Shown here: positions 24,801-30,943 of the stretch, piece after piece
Position numbering within the stretch: the first letter of the stretch is position 1
Layout of the letters: each line of letters starts with the position of its first letter
Source of the DNA: Ampullaceana balthica
Taxonomy: Eukaryota; Mollusca; Gastropoda; Lymnaeidae
Direction of reading: 5' to 3'
Length of the DNA stretch: 64,000 bases
Assembly (NCBI GenBank): GCA_944989445.1
Contig: CALYLW010000066.1
Span: 588,501 to 652,500 of the forward strand
The notes under the pieces: generated by a model
What the model was told of the DNA's origin: nothing
Seen by the model: only the letters and a program-made list of their open reading frames with translations
Database searches by the model: none
Position numbers and translations under genes: made by a program

Positions 24801-27594
24801 GACATTTTCCATCTACTTGTACTGTAAGTCTGTAAAGACATTTTCCATCTACTTGTACTGTAAGTCTGTAACGACATTTTCCATCTACTTGTACTGTAAG
24901 TCTGTAACGACATTTTCCATCTACTTGTACTGTAAGTTTGTAACGACATTTTCCATCTACTTGTACTGTAAGTCTGTAACGACATTTTCCATCTACTTGT
25001 ACTGTAAGTCTGTAACGACATTTTCCATCTACTTGTACTGTAAGTTTGTAACGACATTTTCCATCTACTTGTACTGTAAGTCTGTAACAACATTTTCCAT
25101 CTACTGGTACTGTAAGTCTGTGACGACATTTTCCATCTACTTGTACTGTAAGTCTGTAACGACATTTTCCATCTACTTGTACTGTAAGTCTGTAAAGACA
25201 TTTTCCATCTACTTGTATTGTAAGTCTGTAACGACATTGTCCATCTACTTGTACTGTAAGTCTGTGACGACATTTTCCATCTACTTGTACTGTAATTTTG
25301 TAACGACATTTTCCATCTACTTGTACTGTAAGTCTGTAACGACATTTTCCATCTACTGGTACTGTAAGTCTGTAACGACATTTTCCATCTACTTGTACTG
25401 TAAGTCTGTAACGACATTTTCCATCTACTTGTACTGTAAGTCTGTAACGACATTTTCCATCTACTTGTACTGTAAGTCTGTAACGACATTTTCCATCCAA
25501 ATCTTGGTTGACTCGCCACCTTCAGTCCCCTTGGTTTCATTACCAACAGACAGCCTCTACTGTCTCAGCTGTACAACTGAGGTGACAGCCTCTGCTGTCT
25601 CATCTGTACAACTGAGGTGACAGCCTCTGCTGTCTCAGCTGTGCAACTGAGGTGACAGCCTCTACTGTCTCAGCTGTACAACTGAGGTGACAGCCTCTAC
25701 TGTCTCAGCTGTACAACTGAGGTGACAGCCCATGACTTCCTTAACATTCTGTTTTGATGTGTAGCTGAGGCCTGATGATTCCTTTACCAGACTTTCTTTC
25801 TTATGTAGAAAAACTACACCATTCTCTTACTTCCTATGATTCCTATGACTTCTCATGTTAATGAAATCCCATATCACCAATTATGAAATATTATTCTTTA
25901 TTTTTTTATTATTATTGTTATTTGGTAGCTGGTATGTTTTGTTTAGACTGCGCTTTTTTAATTTGTGACTGGCATGTTGTGTTTAAGATTTAGTTAGTAG
26001 AGTCAGACTGAAGTATTCTCTTTTGACTGTTCTGATGCTATTATTGTGCTTTTGTTTTCTACACGTTTATTCAAATGTCAATCTAGCTAAGCCACTTTCC
26101 AGTAAGCTGGACGTTTGAAATGTGACACCAATGACTTTCTCTGATAACTATAAATAACAAAATGAAAATTATTATTTTGTTAAAATGTTGTTTAACCTAT
26201 CATTGACAATCTAATGAATGTATAATAAACCTGCAAACGGATTTTTTTTTAAAATCTTGAAAGCGTTATTCTAACTATTCTTAGAACTGGTCAGCTAAGA
26301 TGATTATGAGTTTCTTTTACGATTTAATGTTGATTGGGCTTTCAAAATAATTGAAAGTTCTATAACGTACATGTCTCAATTGACTAAATGAGTTCAGTGC
26401 TTGCTCTTTAATTCTTGAGGGTAGAATCCCAAGACAAATTTATTTTAAAATCAAAATTAATTTTAGTAACCGTAACGTATACTATGATCTGATGCTGGTG
26501 ATTTCTAAAGTTAAATTTAGTCTAATGGTTCAGTGTTTGGATCATGTTTCTTTCATGGACAGTTCAACTCACTATTGTTTATGTAAATATAATATGTACA
26601 TTTTATCTTAACGTACAAGTATTTTTTAAAGTATTGCTTCAGTATGAAATCAATTATCAAATGTGATGCTTTAATGATTATTTTTGTGCTTTTATAATTA
26701 TTTTAATGTTTTTTTAATGGGACTCCAAAAACGTCTTCTTATTTAATTGAATTGTAATTTTAATTCCAATTCACTGTCCATCGAAGACGAAATAAACAGT
26801 GGAATTGGCAAAGCAGCTGCCACAATGGCTTAACTAAATATACGGATTTGGCAAAACATCAAGCTAACGGAGAAAACCAAACTGTGTGTTTATCAACCCT
26901 GCGTCATCAGTACGCTGCTATCCGGAAGCGACACATGAACCAATTATACATCCCATAAGCGAAAGCTTAATAGTTTCCACTTGAGGTGCCTTCATCCTTG
27001 GCATTAAATGGCAGGACAAAAATTTCAAATAGTGAGGTACTGATACGTGCCAATATCCAAAGCATGTTCTCAATCATTAGTGAAAGACGCCTAAGATGGT
27101 TAGGACATGTAAAAAGAATGAGCCGGGCCGTATCCCAAAGGACTGGCATCGGGAAAGAGGAAGACAGGTCGCCCACATCTTTGATTTAAAGATGTCTGCC
27201 AGAGAGACATTAAAGCAGCCAAAATAAACACAAGTGACTGGGAATGCAAAGCAGAAGACGTGGCGCACAGTTGTCAAAGAGGACGTCATGTTACGGCTTC
27301 GTGTCTAGGGGGGATTCAGGTCATGTCATTCCAAGTCTGTCTTTCTCACTGTGTATATCTCCACCCAACCTTTTCATGACCGTCTCGGTCCACCTCAACT
27401 GTCTTTAGGTCCCATAACCTCTTTACGACGTAGTAGGGGGTTCTAAATGTTTCCATTAGAACATTCTCGGGCTTAGTAGACCTTGGCGGCGCCCATCCCT
27501 CTCCAGGTCAGCCGAGTGCTTTCTTAGAGTTAGTGATTCTTCGACATTTTTAAATCCCTTATATTAACTTCACGGCCGTCTCTGTCGTTCTGTC

Positions 27595-27688
<94 letters not shown>

Positions 27689-30600
27689 GTCTTGGGCGGG
27701 CGGATAAACAAAAGTAAAAAATGACCCACTTCCCGTAATCCGATTGAGCTGAAATTTGGCACACGGCCCCGTCTCACCTAACAATGCATCGTATCAAAAT
27801 TTCAGATCGATCGAACGTACCGTAATTAAATTTATGCATTTTTAGTTTATCCTTATATAACGTATGTAATTCAAATTCACTGTTTGTTATTGTTTTTTTC
27901 CCCCACGTGAGAGTTTGAGTTGACGCGTTGACGCGACCCATCGAAGTACCGGTGTGCTTTTCTTTACATTTTACGTGTCACGATGAGCTTGGTCAAGCGA
28001 TCGGTGACCAGACTTTTCCCCTCCCAGGGTTATGAAGCAAAGTTGAGTTAAGACAGATTCAGTCTGTAAATATTTGTAAATACTTTTAGTTATGTCTCAT
28101 ATATAAGGGATTTATAGACAAAAACTCTGTTTTTACGGGTTTGTTTTATTAAACCCCTTATATTAACTTCAACGCCGTCTCTATCTCTCTCTATCTCTGT
28201 CTGTCTAGGGCGGGCAGAAAAACAAAAGTCAAAAATGACCCACTTCCCGTGATGCCATCGAGCTGTAATTTGGCACATAGACTCGTGTCACCTAACAATG
28301 CATCGTGTAAAAAATTCAGATCGATCGAACGTGCATTAAATTAATGCATTTTAGTTAATCTATATAAAATATATGTAGTGGTCGCTATTGTTTACATTTT
28401 ACGGATCACTTGACTTCACGCCAGCCATCAGTGAACACATCTCGTGTTTTAACCAGGTGATTTGAGATAACGCGTTGACGCCATCCGTCCATGTCCACAC
28501 CCCCTCCCCCAAGTTTTAAAGCCAGGGGATATAATTTCGGTTTCAGTCTGTAAATGTTTGTCGCGTTTGAACATCATCAATACTTTTAATTATGTCTCAT
28601 ATATAAGGGATTTATAGTCAAAAACTTTGTTTTTCACGGGTTTATTGTATTATAGTGGCTTTAACGTGGGCTCGATCCCACGCCCCTCAGCTTGTGAGGC
28701 GCGCTCACTGTTTACTTCGCTACCCAGCTGCCAACTGTCTACTCTCTTCCAGTCTTCAAACTGTCCGTAACTCTGCAACTGACCGTCTTGCCCTACCGGT
28801 CTTTACTGCCACAACTCGTCTCTCTCTGACCTCTGTCATGCCCGCTGATCAAAACTCTCGCGTGATCCCAGTTCACAGAACCGTCCACGTGAACTGGTGT
28901 TCACGCATTGTTTACACATTCTCCCTACATTTACGCCCAGTCATTCTCACACCATAACATCTGACCGTGACACGTCATACTAGCCGAGGAACGAAGGATG
29001 GAGGAGGCTACGGGCAGAAGTGCTAGAAGAAAGGCCAAAATATTGGGAAGCACGGAACTCGTGTGCAAAAACTGTGGAAAAGACTGCCACTCAAGGATAG
29101 GACTGCTCAGCCATGCACACAAGGTAATGCAACCCAACCCACCGGTGATGCACAATCGTCTCGCGAGACGGAAGGATGCCAACGATTATGAAAAGGTTAC
29201 ATTATAAAAAATGATTGCTCTACTGCACTTTATGTACCACACTCTGGAAGAATTTACATGTAAATATTTTAGTAACTGTTTGCATATTAGAGTTAGAGGA
29301 GTTCTTAACTCTTGTTGGTAGCACTGGTAAAGGCAGCTCTGTCTGGTAGCACTGGTGAGGCAGCTCTGTCTGGTAGCACTGGTTAGGCAGCACTTGTAAG
29401 GCAGCTCTGTCTGGTAGCACTGGTATTTTATTTCTGTAAGGCATGATAGCTTTTGCTAGTAACACTAGTAAAAGTAACTTGATAATACCACATGGTATTG
29501 TGACAGGCAAATTTTACTGGCAGATCTGGTTCTGAATAAATGGCAGTTCTCATAACTAAAGGAAACATTTTGTCGGCACTAACATTTAAAAGGTTTTATT
29601 TATATCCAATGTTTAGATTTGATATCTGTCAATTTCATTACCACTAAACTAATGAAGTGTTGTTTTTTTTTATTTCTCCAAAGCACCTAAGGAATCAGCT
29701 GATGCCAGAGCTTCCTTTCAGACAGCCACTTCTACAACATGCCTCCCAAAATTGTCTGTCAGTACCAGTCACTCTTGGAGGCCCCCTGCTCTCATGGACT
29801 TTGATCTACCACCATTACCAGCTGACAGGAACAACATGCAACCTCTTCATGACATCGACAACAAGCTGATTACATTACATGAGTAATGAGATTACTAGTG
29901 CTTTGTTAAAGTATAACATGAGTGGGACTACTTGTACTTTGTTAAAGTATAACATGAGTGGGATTACTTGTACTTTGTTATAGTATAACATGAGTGGGAT
30001 TACTTGTACTTTGTTATAGTATAACATGAGTGGGATTACTTGTACTTTGTTACAGTTTAACATGAGTGGGATTACTTGTACTTTGTTATAGTATAACATG
30101 AGTGGGATTACTTGTACTTTGTTATAGTATAACATGAGTGGGATTACTTGTACTTTGTTATAGTATAACATGAGTGGGATTACATAAAGTACTTTGTTAT
30201 AGTTATAGTGTAATCCTACTCAGATCATGTTATGTTATAAGTGGTAGCATGACATGGGTAGGATTATATAATAGTGCTTTGTTATAATCATAGCACAACC
30301 CGAATAGTGCTATATAATATTGAGTAACATTACTAATAGTTTATATTATGTATTGCTTTGTAATAGAGTAACGTGAGTAGGAGTTAATATTGGTTTCTTA
30401 AAGCATAACTTGTGTAAAATAACTTATTTTGTCTATTATTGTATGTATTGTGTATGTTTCTTCTGTCATTTGTTATCACTGTTTTATCATTTATAGTGCT
30501 ATTTTTCATAGAAACAAAACTATATATTTTTATTTTAAGACTTATTTTTTCATGTGTAGTGGGATACTCCTTAATTTTATTATCATGATTACATATGTTC

Positions 30601-30943
30601 TGTCGTGTATTGATTTTTTTTTATTTATGCGAATATGTATATCATTTCATTTTGTTAATGAGATAAGTATATCATTTCTATTTTTGAGTAAGTATTATTA
30701 TAATATCTTGGACAGCGTGATATTGATATGTTCAAATGATTTTCTTACAATTTCAGACGAATGCAGAACTTTGAAAGTGAGCTCTGTACCACAGTGGACG
30801 CCATACTCAACCTGCTGGGCTACAAGCCAAGAATGACTAAAGATGCTCTTGACCAGATAGCCCCTGTTTCGCCCGTCAGAAAAACTCAGCGGCCATTCAA
30901 AGCAAGATCAGTGAAAGTGGTCAAGTCACCCAGTGATCTGTAG
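140..30943 (+). CDS. KCNH (Erg/sei-like): Erg-type (KCNH) voltage-gated K+ channel, C-terminal half, 10 exons
   Basis: This is the 3' part of a gene for an Erg-class potassium channel subunit, a tetrameric plasma-membrane channel that repolarises excitable cells. Coding exons: 140-339, 3825-3924, 11091-11243, 12123-12319, 16454-16565, 17245-17340, 17487-17600, 24294-24470, 29684-29882, 30757-30943. All junctions are AG/GT and every phase agrees, giving 511 residues to the stop. In order these hold the end of S6/C-linker start (IFGNVSSIM), the C-linker ([20 protein letters not shown]), the cNBHD ([35 protein letters not shown]), the intrinsic-ligand FNL motif, a basic/acidic low-complexity tail, and a heptad-like coiled coil ([20 protein letters not shown]). 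[11 protein letters not shown] and the AILGKxDIFGE form are Erg-like rather than Eag- or Elk-like. PAS, voltage sensor and pore lie left of the window. An AATAAA at 31180-31185 could serve polyadenylation. The large introns are filled with repeats. Confidence 0.93.
340..3824 (+). other. Erg intron: mostly unique AT-rich sequence
   Basis: I see no exon here. It holds two (GA)n tracts (2246-2278, 2352-2374), a degenerate GATT-rich stretch (about 2450-2660), and short TGTC-starting near-repeats at 1620-1800 (tctg/tgtcaaatc). The open frame at 2802-3161 on the minus strand is Ser/Thr/Pro-rich without domain character. Confidence 0.6.
2246..2374. repeat. Two (GA)n microsatellites in duplicated context
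   Basis: GA runs at 2246-2278 and 2352-2374 share flanks (tggtatgttactgatggtgt follows both), so the block looks like a local duplication of about 100 bp. Confidence 0.85.
3825..3924 (+). CDS. Erg channel exon: C-linker to cNBHD entry
   Basis: Acceptor tggtttcag, donor ccag|gttagg. Encodes [18 protein letters not shown] and then [11 protein letters not shown], a near-exact match to the Erg C-linker. Starts in phase 0 and ends in phase 1. It is too short to stand out as an open reading frame on its own. Confidence 0.93.
4016..6693. repeat. 28-bp minisatellite, about 95 copies
   Basis: The unit is TGACTGTGCTGACTGATGTA followed by ACTGTGGG. The array spans nearly 2.7 kb in the Erg intron after the exon at 3825. 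Variants cluster: GCTTACTG units fill about 4530-5040, TAACTGTGTG alternates with TAACTGTGGG earlier, and GTGACTGTGGG units appear from about 5120 and dominate after 6150. The unit is not a multiple of three, so no long frame results. Confidence 0.97.
6817..6860. repeat. (TA)n microsatellite
   Basis: About 22 TA units directly before the LINE. A second TA-rich tract at about 10496-10512 follows its 3' end, which may reflect insertion into a TA repeat. Confidence 0.9.
7287..8070 (+). pseudogene. LINE AP-endonuclease domain, inactivated
   Basis: The longest open piece is 7518-8024. It shows GDFNAR (7742-7759) and the [19 protein letters not shown] block typical of EN domains in RTE-like elements. 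A TGA at about 7422 interrupts the expected E-x-R block and a TAG at 8022 replaces the Trp usual before TDH. Confidence 0.9.
8560..9880 (+). pseudogene. LINE reverse transcriptase domain, inactivated
   Basis: Pieces lie in several frames: 8796-9149 (fingers/palm), 9235-9672 (palm with QGCVLDP and FTDDYAL) and 9669-9875 ([10 protein letters not shown], thumb/connection). A TAA after LDLT at 9148 and a frameshift at about 9660 break it. The DD pair itself is intact. Confidence 0.92.
10020..10440 (+). pseudogene. LINE C-terminal region with broken C2H2-like finger
   Basis: It encodes [20 protein letters not shown], then [20 protein letters not shown] and, after 10340, SCTTC followed by a stop where a paralogous copy at 40354-40677 has [20 protein letters not shown]. 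The first Cys pair and the downstream His pair are readable. Confidence 0.88.
10501..11090 (+). other. Erg intron remainder before the cNBHD exon
   Basis: AT-rich sequence with no exon, RNA gene or element that I can recognise. Confidence 0.5.
11091..11243 (+). CDS. Erg channel exon: first half of cNBHD
   Basis: Acceptor ttttactccag, donor ttag|gtaagc. Encodes [19 protein letters not shown] and on to [15 protein letters not shown], the first beta strands of the cNBHD. Its 3' 63 bases plus donor form copy 1 of an eight-copy 84-bp tandem array that continues to 11852. The donor of this copy is GTAAGC, whereas the downstream copies carry GTAAGT. Confidence 0.93.
11181..11852 (+). repeat. 84-bp tandem array made of exon 3' end plus 5' splice site, 8 copies
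   Basis: Each unit starts TGTACTTCATAGCCCGCGG, runs through the coding end of the cNBHD exon to AATTTTAG, then GTAAGT and a short intron piece (GAGTCATCACAGATC). Copy 1 (11181-11264) is the functional exon end with donor GTAAGCGAG; copies 2-7 have GTAAGTGAG and copy 8 GTAAGTAAG. The copies are nearly identical, so the array is young. The period is 28 codons. Reading through donor 1 passes KRVITD and copy 2 in frame; copy 2 differs ([14 protein letters not shown]) and meets a TGA just after its own donor. Confidence 0.97.
12123..12319 (+). CDS. Erg channel exon: second half of cNBHD
   Basis: Acceptor aacattaag, donor gaaag|gtaagc. Encodes [16 protein letters not shown], then [29 protein letters not shown] and the terminal VTFNLRK. 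FNL matches the intrinsic-ligand strand known from Erg channels. The incoming G from the previous exon completes GGA. Confidence 0.94.
12501..12800. repeat. 57-bp minisatellite, about 5 copies
   Basis: The unit begins TTCAAGTCTTTGTGCCCTGT and holds GTGTTGCTGTGCCGTT. It lies 180 bp after the donor of the second cNBHD exon. The unit is divisible by three, so both strands stay open; that is a consequence of repetition, not coding evidence. Confidence 0.95.
12801..14419 (+). other. Erg intron: unique sequence and the 15-bp array
   Basis: I find no exon, RNA gene or clear element in this stretch apart from the 15-bp array listed separately. Confidence 0.5.
13166..13250. repeat. 15-bp minisatellite, about 6 copies
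   Basis: The unit is GACCTCAGTGTCTGT. A nearby pair of imperfect copies (ccatcatccattggtagact at about 13263 and 13299) is a separate small duplication. Confidence 0.93.
14420..14957 (+). mobile_element. Dispersed element with AAATCCC ends, copy 1
   Basis: It opens TTTTTAAATCCCTTATATTA and closes ATATAAGGGATTTATAGTC followed by AAAAACTTTGTTTTTACGGG. The inner ends are inverted repeats (AAATCCCTTATAT / ATATAAGGGATTT). A core at about 14589-14640 reads ATCAAAATTTCAGATCGATC and then GTACCGTAATTAAATT. The same core is found at about 27797, 28308, 43440, 52805 and 55385. I found no coding capacity. It is nonautonomous and of unknown class. Confidence 0.85.
15218..15805. mobile_element. hAT-type MITE with 8-bp target duplication
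   Basis: The left end is CTATGGCGGATTAAG and the right end reads CAGGGGCGGATTAAG on the minus strand. Both ends continue into GC-rich inverted sequence with CCAGGGGCCCC. AGCTGCAA flanks both sides (15210-15217 and 15806-15813), the 8-bp duplication typical of hAT elements. A tRNA-like insertion lies inside. Confidence 0.9.
15484..15600 (+). mobile_element. tRNA-derived SINE head, probable
   Basis: GTGGCCGAATGTGAAGTACT resembles an A box/D arm and GCGGGTTCGATCCCCGG is a good B box/T arm; it is followed by a T-rich stretch. A full cloverleaf is not convincing, so it is taken as a SINE remnant, not a tRNA gene. Confidence 0.55.
15814..16453 (+). other. Erg intron, unique
   Basis: I find nothing coding or repetitive that I can support. 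Confidence 0.45.
16454..16565 (+). CDS. Erg channel exon: post-cNBHD basic segment
   Basis: Acceptor ttctattaccag, phase 0; donor gaaa|gtaaga, phase 1. Encodes [19 protein letters not shown] and then a run rich in Arg/Lys ([14 protein letters not shown]). The join to FNLRK before and SRASAMRRR after keeps frame. The sequence is poorly conserved, as expected for this tail. Confidence 0.85.
17245..17340 (+). CDS. Erg channel exon: Ser/Arg-rich tail
   Basis: Acceptor tttctgccag, donor tcag|gtattc, both phase 1. Encodes [20 protein letters not shown] and then [10 protein letters not shown]. Basic residues next to serines suggest possible kinase sites (inference). The ATG at 17262 is internal. 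Confidence 0.83.
17487..17600 (+). CDS. Erg channel exon: acidic tail
   Basis: Acceptor actttctccag, donor acca|gtaaga, both phase 1. Encodes [20 protein letters not shown] and then [14 protein letters not shown]. It is strongly acidic, in contrast to the preceding exons. The frame continues into the exon at 24294. Confidence 0.83.
18044..18300. repeat. 32-bp minisatellite, about 8 copies
   Basis: The unit is CTAAATTACACTAGCTACAG followed by ATGCAATGTTGT, nearly identical between copies, in the Erg intron after the acidic exon. Confidence 0.96.
18918..19266 (+). pseudogene. C2H2 zinc-finger gene fragment inside the GGGGCCGTCC element
   Basis: The frame from about 18918 encodes [20 protein letters not shown] and then KHTGQH, a canonical C-x2-C-x12-H-x4-H finger, followed by a basic/Gln-rich stretch and an acidic end ([18 protein letters not shown]) to a stop at 19266. 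It opens after an in-frame TGA, so the 5' part is missing. It may be a remnant of the element's own gene or a captured host exon; I cannot tell which. Confidence 0.6.
19445..19635. mobile_element. Two CCGGATTC-rich element ends
   Basis: CCGGTAGATCCCTA (about 19503) and CCGGTACATCCTTA (about 19620) look like two right ends of AGGGATGTACCGG-type elements in the same orientation, nested in the element above. They lack readable target duplications. Confidence 0.5.
20512..21216. repeat. 40-bp minisatellite, left half, about 17 copies
   Basis: The unit is GACACATGTTGTCTGACCCC followed by AGATACCATGACAATACATA. Degenerate copies extend left to about 20390. The array resumes at 23613 after a hAT insertion. 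ATGATCCAGTTGATATTTTATC (20459-20480) at its left edge recurs at 24263-24284, just before the exon acceptor at 24293. Confidence 0.96.
21217..23612 (-). mobile_element. hAT element with degenerate ZMYM1-like transposase, inserted in the minisatellite
   Basis: The left end CATAGGCGTACTGAAGGGGG and the minus-strand right end CATGGGCGTCGCTAGGATTT are inverted. CATAGACA flanks both sides (21209-21216, 23613-23620), although that word also occurs in every minisatellite unit. Minus-strand coding pieces: 23258-22977 and 22855-22500 ([35 protein letters not shown]), then after a nested insertion 22070-21500 ([53 protein letters not shown]). These match hAT transposases of the ZMYM1/DUF4371 type. Stops and the insertion make it inactive. 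Confidence 0.9.
22072..22487. mobile_element. MITE with AAAACGGCCCC repeats nested in the hAT transposase
   Basis: The left end has GTCAAAACGGCCCCAGACAA and two further GGCCCC blocks; the right end on the minus strand has CCGACAAAACGGCCCCGACA and three further blocks. It interrupts the transposase frame between SSCSAE and [10 protein letters not shown]. Its subterminal repeats are unusually regular. Target duplication not resolved. Confidence 0.82.
23613..24255. repeat. 40-bp minisatellite, right half, with SINE inserted
   Basis: Same unit as at 20512-21216, but more diverged (AACCACATGTTG variants), interrupted at about 23848 by a SINE. It ends about 38 bp before the acceptor of the Erg exon at 24294. 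Confidence 0.93.
23848..24114 (+). mobile_element. tRNA-derived SINE
   Basis: The head carries a B box (CACGGGTTCGAATCCGTG) after GTCGTACCGATG; a middle part GAATGGGTACCTAACACTAC resembles SINEs seen in pulmonate snails (from memory); the tail is ATAAGATAATCTAATCTAAT. It lies between copies of the 40-bp unit, with AATAC on both sides as a possible short target duplication. Confidence 0.8.
24294..24470 (+). CDS. Erg channel exon: Lys-rich and Thr-rich tail
   Basis: Acceptor tctaatctcag, donor caac|gtaggt, both phase 1. Encodes [20 protein letters not shown], then a charged stretch and [13 protein letters not shown]. It fits only by frame and splice phase, because the segment is not conserved. 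The exon opens with CCACCATGACC, a good Kozak context, so an internal start is possible but unsupported. A minisatellite runs up to about 40 bp before the acceptor. Confidence 0.72.
24628..25496. repeat. 36-bp minisatellite carrying GTAAGT in most units, about 24 copies
   Basis: The unit is CCATCTACTTGTACTGTAAG followed by TCTGTAACGACATTTT. Nearly every unit contains GTAAGT, the consensus 5' splice site, in Erg sense orientation; some have GTAAGTTTG or GTAATTTTG. The array starts about 160 bp after the donor of the exon at 24294. The period is divisible by three, so three frames look open by default. Confidence 0.97.
25549..25730. repeat. 35-bp minisatellite, about 5 copies
   Basis: The unit is GACAGCCTCTACTGTCTCAG followed by CTGTACAACTGAGGT, starting about 50 bp after the 36-bp array. 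Confidence 0.95.
25731..26790 (+). other. Erg intron, unique AT-rich
   Basis: I find no exon or element in this stretch. Confidence 0.45.
27548..28149 (+). mobile_element. AAATCCC-ended element, copy 2
   Basis: It starts TTTAAATCCCTTATATTAAC and ends at AAGGGATTTATAGACAAAAA and TTTTTACGGG. It contains a (CT)n expansion (27597-27680) and the ATCAAAATTTCAGATCGATC core at about 27797. It is followed head to tail by copy 3. Confidence 0.85.
27597..27680. repeat. (CT)n microsatellite
   Basis: A run of about 40 CT units with one imperfection, inside the element above. It gives rise to Arg/Glu-repeat open frames on the minus strand that are not genes. Confidence 0.95.
28150..28646 (+). mobile_element. 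AAATCCC-ended element, copy 3, tandem to copy 2
   Basis: It opens AAACCCCTTATATTAACTTC, with the core at about 28308 and the closing AAGGGATTTATAGTCAAAAA and TTTTTCACGGG. It lies head to tail with copy 2 inside the SINE. Confidence 0.82.
29320..29430. repeat. 27-bp minisatellite, about 4 copies
   Basis: The unit is GGCAGCTCTGTCTGGTAGCA followed by CTGGTAA, with one shortened copy. Confidence 0.85.
29684..29882 (+). CDS. Erg channel exon: Pro/Ser tail and coiled-coil start
   Basis: Acceptor tttctccaaag, donor catga|gtaatg. Encodes [34 protein letters not shown] and then the heptad start [12 protein letters not shown]. An in-frame TAA lies just inside the intron, so the GT at 29883 must be used. 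Joining to 30757 gives LITLHERMQNFE, an unbroken coiled coil. Confidence 0.85.
29905..30180. repeat. 36-bp minisatellite, about 8 copies
   Basis: The unit is TACTTGTACTTTGTTATAGT followed by ATAACATGAGTGGGAT. It begins about 20 bp after the donor of the Erg exon at 29684 (ACATGAG|TAATGAG there resembles ACATGAGTGGG in the unit). Degenerate copies continue to about 30380. Confidence 0.95.
30757..30943 (+). CDS. Erg channel last exon: coiled coil and C-terminus
   Basis: Acceptor tacaatttcag; ends in TAG. Encodes [20 protein letters not shown], matching the Erg C-terminal tetramerisation helix, then a basic tail ending KSPSDL. The 3' UTR probably continues past an AATAAA at 31180. Confidence 0.9.

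Larger units (their letters stand above)
27433..28735 (-). mobile_element. tRNA-derived SINE split by two AAATCCC elements
   Basis: 27433-27546 and 28651-28735 together match the uninterrupted copy at 41844-42048 (CCATTAGAACATTCTC, TAGACCTTGGCGGC, and the tRNA head GTGGGATCGAGCCC on the minus strand). The break falls exactly at ACATTTT|TATAGTGG. The source of the insertion is listed separately. Confidence 0.88.
26795..29205 (+). mobile_element. LINE 3' fragment, split by later insertions
   Basis: 26795-27300 encodes, in broken frames, [47 protein letters not shown] and [14 protein letters not shown], the RT-to-C-terminus part of an RTE-like element different from the one at 6860. 28985-29125 encodes [12 protein letters not shown] and [20 protein letters not shown], the matching C-terminal finger. 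The 1.7 kb between them is a SINE that is itself split. Confidence 0.82.

Noticed and set aside
24671..25620. Long open frames on both strands (up to 291 codons) across the 36-bp array
   Set aside because: The unit length is a multiple of three and contains no stop in those frames, so openness is automatic. There is no start context or domain, and the region lies in an Erg intron.
27559..27784. Arg/Glu-repeat open frames
   Set aside because: Translation of the (CT)n microsatellite on the minus strand.
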